From the NCBI GenBank assembly GCA_964387025.1, contig CAYLUZ010000007.1:199579-263578 (forward strand): a DNA stretch of 64,000 nucleotides, given 5' to 3'. Each line of letters opens with the position of its first letter. Position 1 is the first letter of the stretch. Positions 44,419 through 52,836 of this stretch are shown in pieces. Source of the stretch: PNON01 sp964387025. GTDB taxonomy: Bacteria > Chloroflexota > Anaerolineae > Anaerolineales > Anaerolineaceae. The notes under the pieces are model-generated. The model did no database searches and was not told the origin of the DNA. It was given only the letters and a program-made list of their open reading frames with translations. Made by a program: the position numbers and the translations under genes.

Positions 44419-45069
44419 TTATTCTTCCTTTTGCCCATAGAGTGTGCGGTATATGTTCTGAAACTCTTCTATTTGTTGTTGGGTCAATGTTATCGGATTG
44501 CCATGCAGGCTGGCAAAATGAGCTATTTTTGCAAGGTCTTCCACTTCCACCGCATCGATTGTAGCCTGCCAGACGGTAGCAGCGATGGTGTAGACTCCAT
44601 GATTCTGCATGATGATCGCCGAGCACTTACCGATCTTGCGAATGATCTCAGAACCGATGTCTTCACCACCTACTGCAGCATAACCACCAATCGGAATCTC
44701 ACCACCAAGCAGTGCCGCCGAGGTCATAATAGCCGGGATCGGCTTGCCCAATGCTGCAAAGATGCCTGCATAGGGAGAGTGGGTGTGGACGATCCCGAAG
44801 ATATCCGATCGATGCTGGTACAAATAAAGGTGTGTTTCAGTATCACTGGAAGGGCGTAAAGTGCCTTCCAAAATTTTACCGCTGCTGTCCATCACCAATA
44901 GATCGGACGGAGTCAATCTATCATACCGAAAACCAGTGGGTTTGATCACAATAAAGCCGGTTTCGGGATCCCGACCACTGACCGTTCCACTGTGCATCGT
45001 CACCAACCGATTCTTAGGCAGTTCCAACAGAGATTCAAAGACTTCCTGGCGTAGTTTTTCGAGCATCAT
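44419..45069 (-). CDS. Class II aldolase/adducin protein, L-ribulose-5-phosphate 4-epimerase-like
   Basis: This 216-residue zinc enzyme belongs to the AraD/FucA family. HSGTVSGRDPETGFIVIKPTG lies at residues 26-46, and the zinc ligands are H95 and H97 in VHTHS and H157 in QNHGVY; E78 is the likely acid/base. The SGTVSGRD variant and RPSSDTETH favour L-ribulose-5-phosphate 4-epimerase over fuculose aldolase, but the family cannot be split safely by eye. It follows the SDR gene by 54 bases. Its role beside the 3-epimerase would be the last step to D-xylulose 5-phosphate. Confidence 0.83.
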   Translation of the reverse strand: MMLEKLRQEVFESLLELPKNRLVTMHSGTVSGRDPETGFIVIKPTGFRYDRLTPSDLLVMDSSGKILEGTLRPSSDTETHLYLYQHRSDIFGIVHTHSPYAGIFAALGKPIPAIMTSAALLGGEIPIGGYAAVGGEDIGSEIIRKIGKCSAIIMQNHGVYTIAATVWQATIDAVEVEDLAKIAHFASLHGNPITLTQQQIEEFQNIYRTLYGQKEE

Positions 45070-45123
45070 TGATACATTCCTTTCATATTTTCTCCGGCTG
45101 CCCGGAAGAATCGGTAATTGTGT

Positions 45124-45957
45124 TTATCGAACATAACCGCCCAAACCACCACCATCAATGACCAGTGCAGCGCCAGTCATTTTTGCTGAACGGTCGCTGG
45201 CGAGAAAGACGACGACTTCCGCAATTTCGGTGGGGTCAATGATCACACCTAAAGCATTATTCTTCTTGTATTCCTCTTCCAATAAATCAGGATTAAAACC
45301 ATGGATCTTCGCTCGGGCAGCTCTCAGCTCTGGAGACCACATATTGCTGCCTCCAAACACCGCTCCAGGTAAAACGCTATTGGCACGGATATGATGCGGA
45401 CCAAATTCATTGGCTATGGTGCGGGCCATCTGCAATACCGCTGCTTTGGAAGAGTTATAAGCTAGAAAGTGCCTGCTTGGTTTAAGAGCATCATCACTGT
45501 TGATAAAAACCAGTGCTCCACCGTCTGCTTGCCGTTTAAACACTTTAATTGATTCGCGAGAGACCAGGAAACAACCTGTACAGTTGACATTCATTACCCA
45601 GTTCCACTGCTCCAATGTGCACTCGTCGGAAGGTACGCTGACTGAGACACCTGCATTGTTCACGGCAATATTCAATTTGCCAAAGTGATCAGCGATGGTT
45701 TTCACCGCAGAGACGACATTTGCTTCGTTTGTAATGTCGCAACGTACGGGAAGGATCTGTGCAGAACTATCCATTTGCAGAAGTTCATTCCTGGATTGAG
45801 TCAACTTCTCCTCGTTAAAATCCACCATTGCAACAAGTGCTCCCTCTTTCACGAATCGGCGGGTTATCGCCAAACCTATACCGGAAGCCGCGCCAGTAAT
45901 CAAGGCCACCTTACCCGCTAATTCACCATCTTTTCTATTAGTTGTATCAATACTCAT
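45124..45957 (-). CDS. SDR family oxidoreductase, related to the RhaD-linked dehydrogenase domain
   Basis: This 277-residue short-chain dehydrogenase has the NAD(P) motif TGAASGIG at residues 21-28, NNAG at 100-103, and the catalytic Ser154, Tyr167 and Lys171. The region after the active site (GSNMWSPELRAARAKIHG, about residues 207-224) resembles the dehydrogenase half of RhaD-type aldolase/dehydrogenase fusions, so a sugar, lactaldehyde-like or pentitol substrate is likely. Its ATG lies two bases after the regulator stop, with the ribosome site inside the regulator gene, so the two are translationally coupled. Confidence 0.88.
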   Translation of the reverse strand: MSIDTTNRKDGELAGKVALITGAASGIGLAITRRFVKEGALVAMVDFNEEKLTQSRNELLQMDSSAQILPVRCDITNEANVVSAVKTIADHFGKLNIAVNNAGVSVSVPSDECTLEQWNWVMNVNCTGCFLVSRESIKVFKRQADGGALVFINSDDALKPSRHFLAYNSSKAAVLQMARTIANEFGPHHIRANSVLPGAVFGGSNMWSPELRAARAKIHGFNPDLLEEEYKKNNALGVIIDPTEIAEVVVFLASDRSAKMTGAALVIDGGGLGGYVR

Positions 45958-45959
45958 AT

Positions 45960-46763
45960 TTAAACTCCTTGATTCGATCGATAAATATAAAACCTGAAGG
46001 CATCCGATACGTAATATTCGTCTGACAATGCCACCGGTTCTTCATTAAAATCAAAATCCACCTGTTCAATGTGCAGTATATTGCTGCCAAGACAAATTTG
46101 AAGCTTATCAGCAATGTATTGTTCAGCAGATAAGGGACGAATCCAGGCAATACCGTGGTGTATCTCCAACGACAGACGCTGCCGTAAGAAACCGTAGACG
46201 GATTCCTGTTCTATGATGTGTTTTTCAAGATCTTCCAGAGGAATATCGCCGCCCTGGGTATGAAACACACTGAGTGGTAGAACGTCCACTGTAAAAACCG
46301 CCCGGATATCATTGGCCAGCCTTACGCGCTCGATCACCAGGGTTGGAGTTCCCAATTCGATTGCTAGCTGGGCAGACACACGTTCGCTGGCTGGTCGAGT
46401 GGTCATCAATAATTCTGAACTGCCTGGCTCTGCCCCGGAAGAGCGGATCAATTGAGTAACACCGGAGTTAAGGCTCAAATTATTGTAGGTAGGTGGCTTC
46501 TTTGTTACAAATGTACCTACTCCCCACCGGCGCTGGATGAACCCACCTTGCTCCAAGATAGCCAGCGCTGAACGAACAGTGGAGCGGCTAATATTTAATG
46601 TGGCAGATAGGTCAGGCTCGTTGGGTAACTGGGATTCTGGAGCCAGGTCGCCTTCCATGATCTTCTTACGCAGGTATTCAACTACACGTTGAGTTAATAA
46701 CATACCTTCGTGTGAGTCTTTGTCCCATTGAGTATTCGGTTCAAGTATAGCCGAAAGGTCCAT
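45960..46763 (-). CDS. GntR-family (HutC/UTRA) transcriptional regulator
   Basis: This 267-residue repressor has an N-terminal winged helix (about residues 22-90) with LPNEPDLSATLNISRSTVRSAL as recognition segment and GVGTFVTKKP as wing. The C-terminal UTRA domain (about 105-260) binds a small effector, often a sugar phosphate. It is the first gene of the leftward sugar operon and faces the aminotransferase gene. A 13-base core, ATTAGATGTCATA, occurs downstream of its own promoter, downstream of the divergent promoter, and at the second transporter's promoter. I infer that this protein binds these sites and that its effector is an intermediate of the pathway. Confidence 0.92.
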   Translation of the reverse strand: MDLSAILEPNTQWDKDSHEGMLLTQRVVEYLRKKIMEGDLAPESQLPNEPDLSATLNISRSTVRSALAILEQGGFIQRRWGVGTFVTKKPPTYNNLSLNSGVTQLIRSSGAEPGSSELLMTTRPASERVSAQLAIELGTPTLVIERVRLANDIRAVFTVDVLPLSVFHTQGGDIPLEDLEKHIIEQESVYGFLRQRLSLEIHHGIAWIRPLSAEQYIADKLQICLGSNILHIEQVDFDFNEEPVALSDEYYVSDAFRFYIYRSNQGV

Positions 46764-46781
46764 GACTTATCCTATCAAAGG

Positions 46782-46794
46782 TATGACATCTTAT
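46782..46794 (-). promoter_or_regulatory. Operator copy at the GntR regulator promoter
   Basis: On the minus strand this reads ATAAGATGTCATA, matching the ATTAGATGTCATA core at 12 of 13 positions. It lies 8 bases past the -10 box of the leftward promoter, at about the transcription start, so the regulator would repress itself. Confidence 0.7.
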
Positions 46795-46801
46795 TTCAAT
46801 C

Positions 46802-46830
46802 ATATTAACCAAATTTTATATTTTTGTCAA
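46802..46830 (-). promoter_or_regulatory. Promoter of the leftward GntR/pentulose operon
   Basis: On the minus strand TTGACA (46825-46830) and TAATAT (46802-46807) are separated by 17 bases. The start codon of the regulator lies about 30 bases past the expected transcription start. Confidence 0.75.
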
Positions 46831-46882
46831 TATCCAACTAAATTTAATATGTATTACTCGTTATTATTCAATATTACAGGTC

Positions 46883-46911
46883 TTGACACGACTATTTCTA
46901 GTTGCTATACT
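46883..46911 (+). promoter_or_regulatory. Promoter of the aminotransferase/VOC operon
   Basis: A consensus TTGACA at 46883-46888 and TATACT at 46906-46911 are separated by 17 bases. The palindromic operator begins about 13 bases past the expected transcription start. Confidence 0.8.
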
Positions 46912-46930
46912 AATGCTATCCAAAAATATG

Positions 46931-46955
46931 ACATTAGATGTCATACATCTAATGT
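46931..46955. promoter_or_regulatory. Palindromic GntR-type operator, 25 bases
   Basis: Perfect 11-base arms ACATTAGATGT and ACATCTAATGT surround the three bases CAT. This is the most complete copy of the operator in the window. It sits between the rightward promoter and the aminotransferase start codon at 46987, a position where a bound repressor would block transcription. Confidence 0.85.
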
Positions 46956-46986
46956 TTCTAATTATTGAATTTTAGGAGAAAATATC

Positions 46987-48306
46987 ATGGAAAAACTTGC
47001 AATCGATGGTGGTACACCAATAAGAAGTAAAAGTCCGATCGTTGAAACTGATTACTTCACAGATGAGGAACTCGATGCAGTCGTGAATGTGATGAAATCT
47101 TCTCGCATACGGCGTGGGGCCGTAACTCTTGAGTATGAAAAACTTATTGCTGAGAAACTCAATGTAAAACATGTCATCGCTGTTTCAAGTGGTACGACCA
47201 CACTACATATTGCCCTTGCCGCCCTGGGGATCGGACCTGGTGACGAAGTAATTGTTACACCTTACACTTTTATCGCTTCGGATACATGCGTCCTTGAACA
47301 AAATGCCATTCCCATATTTGCGGATATCGATCCAGTTACACTTACGCTCGATCCAGTGGATGTGGAGCGAAAGGTTACAAAGAGGACCAAGGCTATTATC
47401 CCTGTTTCCATATCCGGCACACCAATAAATATTGAACCAATCATGGATATTGCTGCAAAACACAACTTATTTGTCATTGAAGACTCAGCTCAATCATTGG
47501 GAGCGAAATACCATGGGCGTTATGAGGGGAAGTATGTTGGTACGGTAGGTCACATCGGATCATTTAGCACAGTCACAGGAAAGATCATCTCCACAGGGGA
47601 AGGTGGGTTTGTTGTTACCGATGATGATGAACTATTTGAAAGAATGTGGGGTTATCAGGACTTCGGAAGAAAAAAATCCCAGGGACCTGCTTCCAAGTAC
47701 CACTGGGGTCTGCCTTGTACAAATTACCGGATCACTGAGTTTCAATCCGCTATTGGAATTCAACAGATCAATCGACTGGATTATATCAATAAAAAACGGA
47801 CAGAAAATGCGCATTACCTGAATGAAAAACTAAAAGATTTGCCGGGGATAACTCTACCTCCGGAGGTCCCATTTGGGGAAAGAGTATTCTTTTACTATGT
47901 GATAAGGGTTATCCCTGAGATACTCGGGACGGATATGCTGAATTTCGCGATCGCACTGGCTGCGGAGGGTACATATAACCTGAACTATCTCAGCACCACC
48001 CGTTGGATGATCCCACAGCATCTTGAACCATTGTTTGTAGATAAGATGGGTTACGGCGGCACAAAATGCCCGTTCGAATGTCCCTGGTATGAAGGCAAAG
48101 TTGAATACTATAAGGGATTGTGCCCAGTTTCCGAAAAAGCCTGTGACGAATTCTTCTGGCTTGCCAGTGTTCATCCATTACTTGAAAAACAGGATCTGGA
48201 CGATATCGCCGGGGCAGTTCGCAAGGTTGTCCTCGCCTTTATCGAGAAGAAAGAAAAAGGAATACCGATCAACTACGCCACCGATGAAATCCGGGCAAGG
48301 CTATAA
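46987..48306 (+). CDS. DegT/DnrJ/EryC1/StrS-family aminotransferase
   Basis: This 439-residue PLP enzyme belongs to the sugar aminotransferase family that also contains AHBA synthases. SSGTTTLHIALAALGIGPGD near residue 66 and VIEDSAQSLGAKY near 162 hold the cofactor, and the Schiff-base Lys is in TGKIISTGEGGF near residue 198. The C-terminal third contains a Cys-bearing insert (GGTKCPFECPWY, GLCPVSEKAC), as in some members acting on cyclic or amino-sugar substrates. AGGAGAA precedes the ATG. The operator just upstream places it under the same control as the pentulose operon, so a catabolic role (removing an amino group) is as likely as a biosynthetic one. Confidence 0.88.
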   Translation: MEKLAIDGGTPIRSKSPIVETDYFTDEELDAVVNVMKSSRIRRGAVTLEYEKLIAEKLNVKHVIAVSSGTTTLHIALAALGIGPGDEVIVTPYTFIASDTCVLEQNAIPIFADIDPVTLTLDPVDVERKVTKRTKAIIPVSISGTPINIEPIMDIAAKHNLFVIEDSAQSLGAKYHGRYEGKYVGTVGHIGSFSTVTGKIISTGEGGFVVTDDDELFERMWGYQDFGRKKSQGPASKYHWGLPCTNYRITEFQSAIGIQQINRLDYINKKRTENAHYLNEKLKDLPGITLPPEVPFGERVFFYYVIRVIPEILGTDMLNFAIALAAEGTYNLNYLSTTRWMIPQHLEPLFVDKMGYGGTKCPFECPWYEGKVEYYKGLCPVSEKACDEFFWLASVHPLLEKQDLDDIAGAVRKVVLAFIEKKEKGIPINYATDEIRARL

Positions 48307-48327
48307 AGGGCTCGACCAGAGGGATAT

Positions 48328-48867
48328 ATGGCAGATTCATCATCCTTGATAGGCGGCGCTGACCTGGATCAGATCGGGATCGTGGTGAATGATCTACATT
48401 CATTCACACAGGAACTATCCCGGTTGTTCGGCATTGGACCTTTTCGCATTTTCGAGTGGCCGCTCGAAGGAGTTGACCCACAAGCTACATATCATGGTCA
48501 ACCGGCGAACTTTCGATTGCTATTGGCCTTTGTTACGGTTGGCAAGATTCAACTTGAGATCGTTCAACCTCTGGAAGGTCAAAATATCTACAGCGATTTC
48601 CTGCGTGATCATGGTCCTGGTTTGCACCACTTCCGGCTGACAATTCCGGAGTTCGAAAAAGGTGTAGAAGCGCTGATTAATGATGGGATTAAGAATATAG
48701 CCAGCGGCACAGGTGTTCATGTCGGTTCCAAGTGGGCATATTTCGACACCACCAGCAACTTGGAAGGGGTGGTTGTGGAGTTGAGAACCCGCCTGGAAGA
48801 AGGCGGCGGAGAGGGCCAGTGGGTAAAATCCATCCCGTCACCCACACCACCAGCGAATCAACATTAA
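48328..48867 (+). CDS. VOC-superfamily protein (glyoxalase/methylmalonyl-CoA epimerase-like)
   Basis: This 179-residue protein has two beta-alpha-beta-beta-beta modules. The first starts DLDQIGIVVNDLHSFTQEL (about residues 11-29), the second LHHFRLTIPEFEKGVEALI (about 96-114). Candidate metal ligands are the Glu of IQLEIVQP and the His of LHHF. The layout resembles methylmalonyl-CoA epimerase, but the short family signature is not decisive. It follows the aminotransferase gene by 21 bases and has GAGGGA ahead of its start. The substrate is unknown. Confidence 0.78.
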   Translation: MADSSSLIGGADLDQIGIVVNDLHSFTQELSRLFGIGPFRIFEWPLEGVDPQATYHGQPANFRLLLAFVTVGKIQLEIVQPLEGQNIYSDFLRDHGPGLHHFRLTIPEFEKGVEALINDGIKNIASGTGVHVGSKWAYFDTTSNLEGVVVELRTRLEEGGGEGQWVKSIPSPTPPANQH

Positions 48868-48901
48868 TATTAACTGTCTACAATAAACAACTTAAGAGAA
48901 A

Positions 48902-48937
48902 AATGATGCCCCAGATAAAATATTCTGGGGCATCATT
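48902..48937. terminator. Bidirectional terminator between convergent genes
   Basis: A perfect 14-base inverted repeat (AATGATGCCCCAGA and TCTGGGGCATCATT) with an 8-base AT loop lies between the VOC gene on the plus strand and the oxidoreductase gene on the minus strand. It can serve both directions. Confidence 0.8.
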
Positions 48938-48983
48938 AATAAATCATCTATTTCAATGTAAACCCACTTGGGGCAAAGGCAAC

Positions 48984-50024
48984 TCAAACCTTATAACTTA
49001 TTTTAACAACCTTCTTTTCGTCGTTAGACAGATGCGCACATTCTGCTGTCTTAAGCAGTCTGTAACCTGCTATCTCCACGCTTTGGTATTTTGGTACAGG
49101 TTTATCTTCAATAATATATGATGCAAATTCTTCTACCATTTTTGCCATGCCGTTCCGTAAATCGTCCTGGCAAACATATTCCCACACTTTACCGCTGGTC
49201 AATTTTTTCCCAGTAACCTGTAGTTTTGGGGTAGGAAAATAATCAAAAACCAGAGCCCCATCTTCACAAATGATTCTCAGGTTTAGTATTTCAAATGGAC
49301 CAGGTGCTATTCCATCACATTTCAAGATAGCTTGTACACCATTATCCATTGTAAATAGACCAACGCCCCAATCGGTATTATTCTTAATCTCAGGATGGAC
49401 TAGATTCTCCAATTGAGCAAATACATCTGTATATTTAGCATCTAACAACCACATTAATGCATCAATCCCATGATCAACATGAATAAACCAATAGCTCATA
49501 TTTTCCTTGGGATCCATGAGCCAACCTGGTTTTGTGCTCCATTCAGTTTCTTGAAGCATTGGTCCATCATACCCAAAAAAAGCGTAAACCGGTTTCCCAA
49601 GTTTTCCTTCTCTCAAGATGTCATGCGCTTGTTTCAGGGTCTGTGCATAATGCAAGTTATATCCAACCATTGCTTTGACTTTTTCTTTATTGCAAATATT
49701 TGCAATTTCCAGAGCATCATCAGAGGTGGTAGCCACAGGTTTGTCTATGAGTATATGCTTTTTTGCTGCTGCATATTTCCTGACCTCTGATAGTTTTGTT
49801 GATGGAAGTCCAGTCATTATTACCATATCAATTCCAGAATCTATGAATTCATCGATGTCCGTAAATACTTTTACTCCTCCTGCAGCTTCGCCAAGTCTTT
49901 TAGCAAAAATAGGATTCTCATCAAAAACACTCACGGTCTTCATAGTACTGGATTTTTGCAGTTCTTCCGCAATGACGATGGAATGATACCAGATTTGGTA
50001 CCCTGAAATACCTACTCTCAACAT
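48984..50024 (-). CDS. Gfo/Idh/MocA-family oxidoreductase
   Basis: This 346-residue NAD(P)-dependent enzyme has an N-terminal Rossmann domain (GISGYQIWYH, where the usual GxGxxG is reduced) and the family's KHILIDKPVATTSDDA near residue 88-103, in which the Lys of DKP is catalytic. The C-terminal domain has MSYWFIHVDHGIDALMWLL near residue 173, with conserved His. Family members oxidise or reduce sugars, inositols and related compounds. AAGGAGG precedes the ATG. It is the last gene after the second ribose-type transporter, 143 bases beyond the permease, and probably acts on the imported sugar. Confidence 0.86.
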   Translation of the reverse strand: MLRVGISGYQIWYHSIVIAEELQKSSTMKTVSVFDENPIFAKRLGEAAGGVKVFTDIDEFIDSGIDMVIMTGLPSTKLSEVRKYAAAKKHILIDKPVATTSDDALEIANICNKEKVKAMVGYNLHYAQTLKQAHDILREGKLGKPVYAFFGYDGPMLQETEWSTKPGWLMDPKENMSYWFIHVDHGIDALMWLLDAKYTDVFAQLENLVHPEIKNNTDWGVGLFTMDNGVQAILKCDGIAPGPFEILNLRIICEDGALVFDYFPTPKLQVTGKKLTSGKVWEYVCQDDLRNGMAKMVEEFASYIIEDKPVPKYQSVEIAGYRLLKTAECAHLSNDEKKVVKISYKV

Positions 50025-50167
50025 TTTTTCCTCCTTTGGCGCCCTGCTCGGGCATTTAATATATTTATAAAACCGTTTATTTTGCGGTTTTTATACTTAA
50101 TAATGATTCTCTCAATAATATCCTTACTATGTACATATTATTTAACTATTTATTTTTCTTTTATGTT

Positions 50168-51190
50168 TTATCTTTTTGCTATCCTGATACTGGTTATTCC
50201 AACTGCAGCGGCAATAACTAAACCTTTGACTATTAACTGTATATATGGGTTTATATTAAGTAGATTTAGACCGTCAACGATAATGGTCATTGTAAGTACA
50301 CCTATAAGAGCCCCCCAGACATTTCCCATACCCCCGAAAATACTTGTACCTCCCAGGACCACTGCTGCAATGGCATCCATTTCCATTCCACCACCACCGT
50401 TTGGATGGCCATTTGCAACTCTCCCAGTTAGCAGGATACCCGCAAAAGCCGCAAAAAAACCACAAAGCATATATATTATCAACGTATATTTCCTAACAGA
50501 TATACCTGAAAGATAAACAGCTTCAACATTTCCACCCAAGCCATAGACTATTCGTCCGAATCCTGTATTCAGCAGTATCAGGTGAGTAATGTAATATACG
50601 ATTACAACAAGAATGATTGATACGGGAATCAGCCAAATTTTTCCACTGCCAAGGTATTTGATGGCACTATCGACAGGAAGGTTAATGCTGTACCCCTGAG
50701 TAATGGTATATGCTATTCCACCAAAGACTATTGCACTGGAAAGAGTGGCAATAATTGGAGGTATTTTAAATATAGTAACTAGAATTCCATTATAAAGCCC
50801 GAGAATAATGCCCAGTACAAAAGTAAGTATTATACAAATATACAAAGGCATGCCGTATGTAACAATAAGCATGGTAAATATGACACTCGTGAGGCTGATA
50901 TTTGCTGCAACCGATAGGTCTATACCGCCTGATATTATTACAATAGTTATTCCAAGTGCCACCATGGCTAACGGAGCAGACTGCCTAAAGATATTGGTAA
51001 AATTTCTTACCGATAAAAAATATGGACTAAGGAAACTTAGGATGATAATCAGTAAAATATTTGCAAGCAACACACTCCCAACAGTACCAAGTTTTCCATA
51101 TCCTCTTTTTAAGGCATCCCATATACTGTATTTTTTATTTATTATTTGTTTATCAATATCGTTAATTGCTGATTCCTGCTCCTGTGCCAT
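50168..51190 (-). CDS. Sugar ABC transporter permease (RbsC type), second system
   Basis: This 340-residue permease has a hydrophilic N terminus of about 30 residues and about 8-10 membrane helices. ISGGIDLSVAANISLTSV lies near residue 85, NVEAVYLSGISVRKY near 222, and GGTSIFGGMGNVWGALIG near 280. It is only distantly similar to the permease at 39131-40111. The start overlaps the ATPase gene by 29 bases, so the pair is translated together. Confidence 0.92.
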   Translation of the reverse strand: MAQEQESAINDIDKQIINKKYSIWDALKRGYGKLGTVGSVLLANILLIIILSFLSPYFLSVRNFTNIFRQSAPLAMVALGITIVIISGGIDLSVAANISLTSVIFTMLIVTYGMPLYICIILTFVLGIILGLYNGILVTIFKIPPIIATLSSAIVFGGIAYTITQGYSINLPVDSAIKYLGSGKIWLIPVSIILVVIVYYITHLILLNTGFGRIVYGLGGNVEAVYLSGISVRKYTLIIYMLCGFFAAFAGILLTGRVANGHPNGGGGMEMDAIAAVVLGGTSIFGGMGNVWGALIGVLTMTIIVDGLNLLNINPYIQLIVKGLVIAAAVGITSIRIAKR

Positions 51191-52670
51191 ATCGCATTAT
51201 CTCCTCCAGAGTAGATTTCTGATTAAACTCATGAACATTCTGCCCGTTGTACATCACAATAATCCTGTCGCTCACTTTTTTCACTTCTTCCAGTTCCGAA
51301 GATACAAAAATAATACTTTTACCTTCTTTTGATAACTTATCAACAAGCTCATATATTTCTTCTTTGGAACCAACATCTATGCCTCGAGTTGGCTCATCCA
51401 TCAGTATTATGTCGCTATTTGCAAGAAGCCATTTACCTAAGACCACTTTCTGCTGATTACCACCGGAGAGACTGCTAGTATTAGTACTCAACTTATCGTA
51501 TCGAAGGTTCAACCCGTTTGCCTGATCCTTTACATTTGCATAAGCTGTGGTTTTCCTTATAATAGGACCTAGAGAAAATCTTGCAAGGTTGGGGAATAGC
51601 ATATTATCAGTGATCGACATAGAAAGAACGAGACCTTCGCGCTTTCTGTCTTCTGAGATGAGGGCGATACGGTTTTTCAGTGCTGTTTCGGGGCTTTTTG
51701 GTTGATACGGTTTCCCATTTAAATAAAATTCACCGTTTTTTGCCTTTAAAGCACCAAAAATACATTTTAATAATTCTGTTCGACCAGCGCCCATAAGACC
51801 AGCAATACCGAGCACTTCGCCTTTTTTTAGCTCAAAACTAAAATTCTTTACCTTATTCGAATAACTAATATTCCTTGCTGAAAATACAACCGGCTTGTTG
51901 GCTTCATTTATATCGGTTTTGTCTGGTAATTGTCTTTTTTCTTTGGGTATCATTAGTTTTACCAGATGTTCCTTTGTTAAATCAGGAGTATTTTCAATAC
52001 TGCTGACCAATCTTGAATCTTCAAGAACCGTGATCCGGTCAGCTATCTCAAGTATTTCTTCAAGCCTGTGGGATATATAAATTATTGCAAGTCCTTTTTT
52101 CTTAAGATCGATCATTACTTTGAAAAGCATTTTTACTTCCTCGAAAGTCAGACTTGCGGTGGGTTCATCCATTATTAGTATTTTTGCTTCCTTGGAGAGG
52201 GCTTTAGCAATCTCTACAAGTTGTCTTTCAGCTATGGATAAACCTGATATTTTCTGATTCGGATCAATATTGCTACCAAGACCTTTAAGTATTTCTGTAG
52301 CTCTCCTGTTCATCTCTTTCCAATTGATCACAGGTAAGGTTTTATACTCGGGAAATCTTCCAAAAAATATATTTTCTGATACTGCCATCTCAGACATCAG
52401 CTTTAATTCCTGATGAATAAGGATGATCCCTATATCCATGGCCTGAGATGGGTGATTGAAAAATACCTTTTTCCCTTCAAATATTATTTCCCCCTCCGTC
52501 TGGGGAAACGTACCGGCAAGAATATTGGACAGGGTTGATTTTCCTGAACCGTTTGTCCCTATCAGGGCATGTATTTCACCGGTCCTGATATCTAAACTAA
52601 CATTGTTTAATGCCTGCGTGCCTGGAAATATCTTGTCAATATGTTTCAGTTCACATATTATTTCGTTCAT
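51162..52670 (-). CDS. Sugar ABC transporter ATP-binding protein, two ABC domains, second system
   Basis: This 502-residue double ATPase has Walker A GTNGSGKST at residues 37-45, signature LSIAERQLVEIAKAL near 147, a degenerate second Walker A (GLMGAGRTELL near 290) and a second signature LSGGNQQKVVLGKW near 404. Switch His residues are in YISHRLEEI and the second half ends normally. It works with the permease at 50168-51190 and the lipoprotein at 52837-53841. The stem-loop at 52724-52767 separates it from the lipoprotein gene. Confidence 0.93.
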   Translation of the reverse strand: MNEIICELKHIDKIFPGTQALNNVSLDIRTGEIHALIGTNGSGKSTLSNILAGTFPQTEGEIIFEGKKVFFNHPSQAMDIGIILIHQELKLMSEMAVSENIFFGRFPEYKTLPVINWKEMNRRATEILKGLGSNIDPNQKISGLSIAERQLVEIAKALSKEAKILIMDEPTASLTFEEVKMLFKVMIDLKKKGLAIIYISHRLEEILEIADRITVLEDSRLVSSIENTPDLTKEHLVKLMIPKEKRQLPDKTDINEANKPVVFSARNISYSNKVKNFSFELKKGEVLGIAGLMGAGRTELLKCIFGALKAKNGEFYLNGKPYQPKSPETALKNRIALISEDRKREGLVLSMSITDNMLFPNLARFSLGPIIRKTTAYANVKDQANGLNLRYDKLSTNTSSLSGGNQQKVVLGKWLLANSDIILMDEPTRGIDVGSKEEIYELVDKLSKEGKSIIFVSSELEEVKKVSDRIIVMYNGQNVHEFNQKSTLEEIMRYGTGAGISN

Positions 52671-52723
52671 ATCAGAACCTTTAATTTTCTAAATCATTTC
52701 TTCAATAATTCTGCATCTAATTT

Positions 52724-52767
52724 AGTAACCCATAAGCCTCTCAAAAATATGAGACTTATGGGTTACT
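52724..52767 (-). terminator. Intercistronic stem-loop between binding-protein and ATPase genes
   Basis: Perfect 13-base arms (AGTAACCCATAAG and CTTATGGGTTACT) are extended by an inner TCTCA/TGAGA pair with a two-base bulge. It is 70 bases beyond the lipoprotein stop and lacks a clear T tract. Such hairpins protect the message for the abundant binding protein or lower transcription of the downstream transporter genes. Confidence 0.65.
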
Positions 52768-52836
52768 GTCTTGTTGATTGAATGAAAATTTCCTATTACT
52801 TTTGAAATACTTTAATAAGGTATTGACGCAACCCAA

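Noticed and set aside
50067..50094. Hairpin AAAACCG/CGGTTTT between permease and oxidoreductase genes
   Set aside because: Only seven pairs with a nine-base AT loop; it may be chance in AT-rich DNA, so I did not list it as a terminator.
51890..52080. Plus-strand frames within the second double ATPase gene
   Set aside because: They lie opposite a clear ABC ATPase and have no ribosome site or motif.
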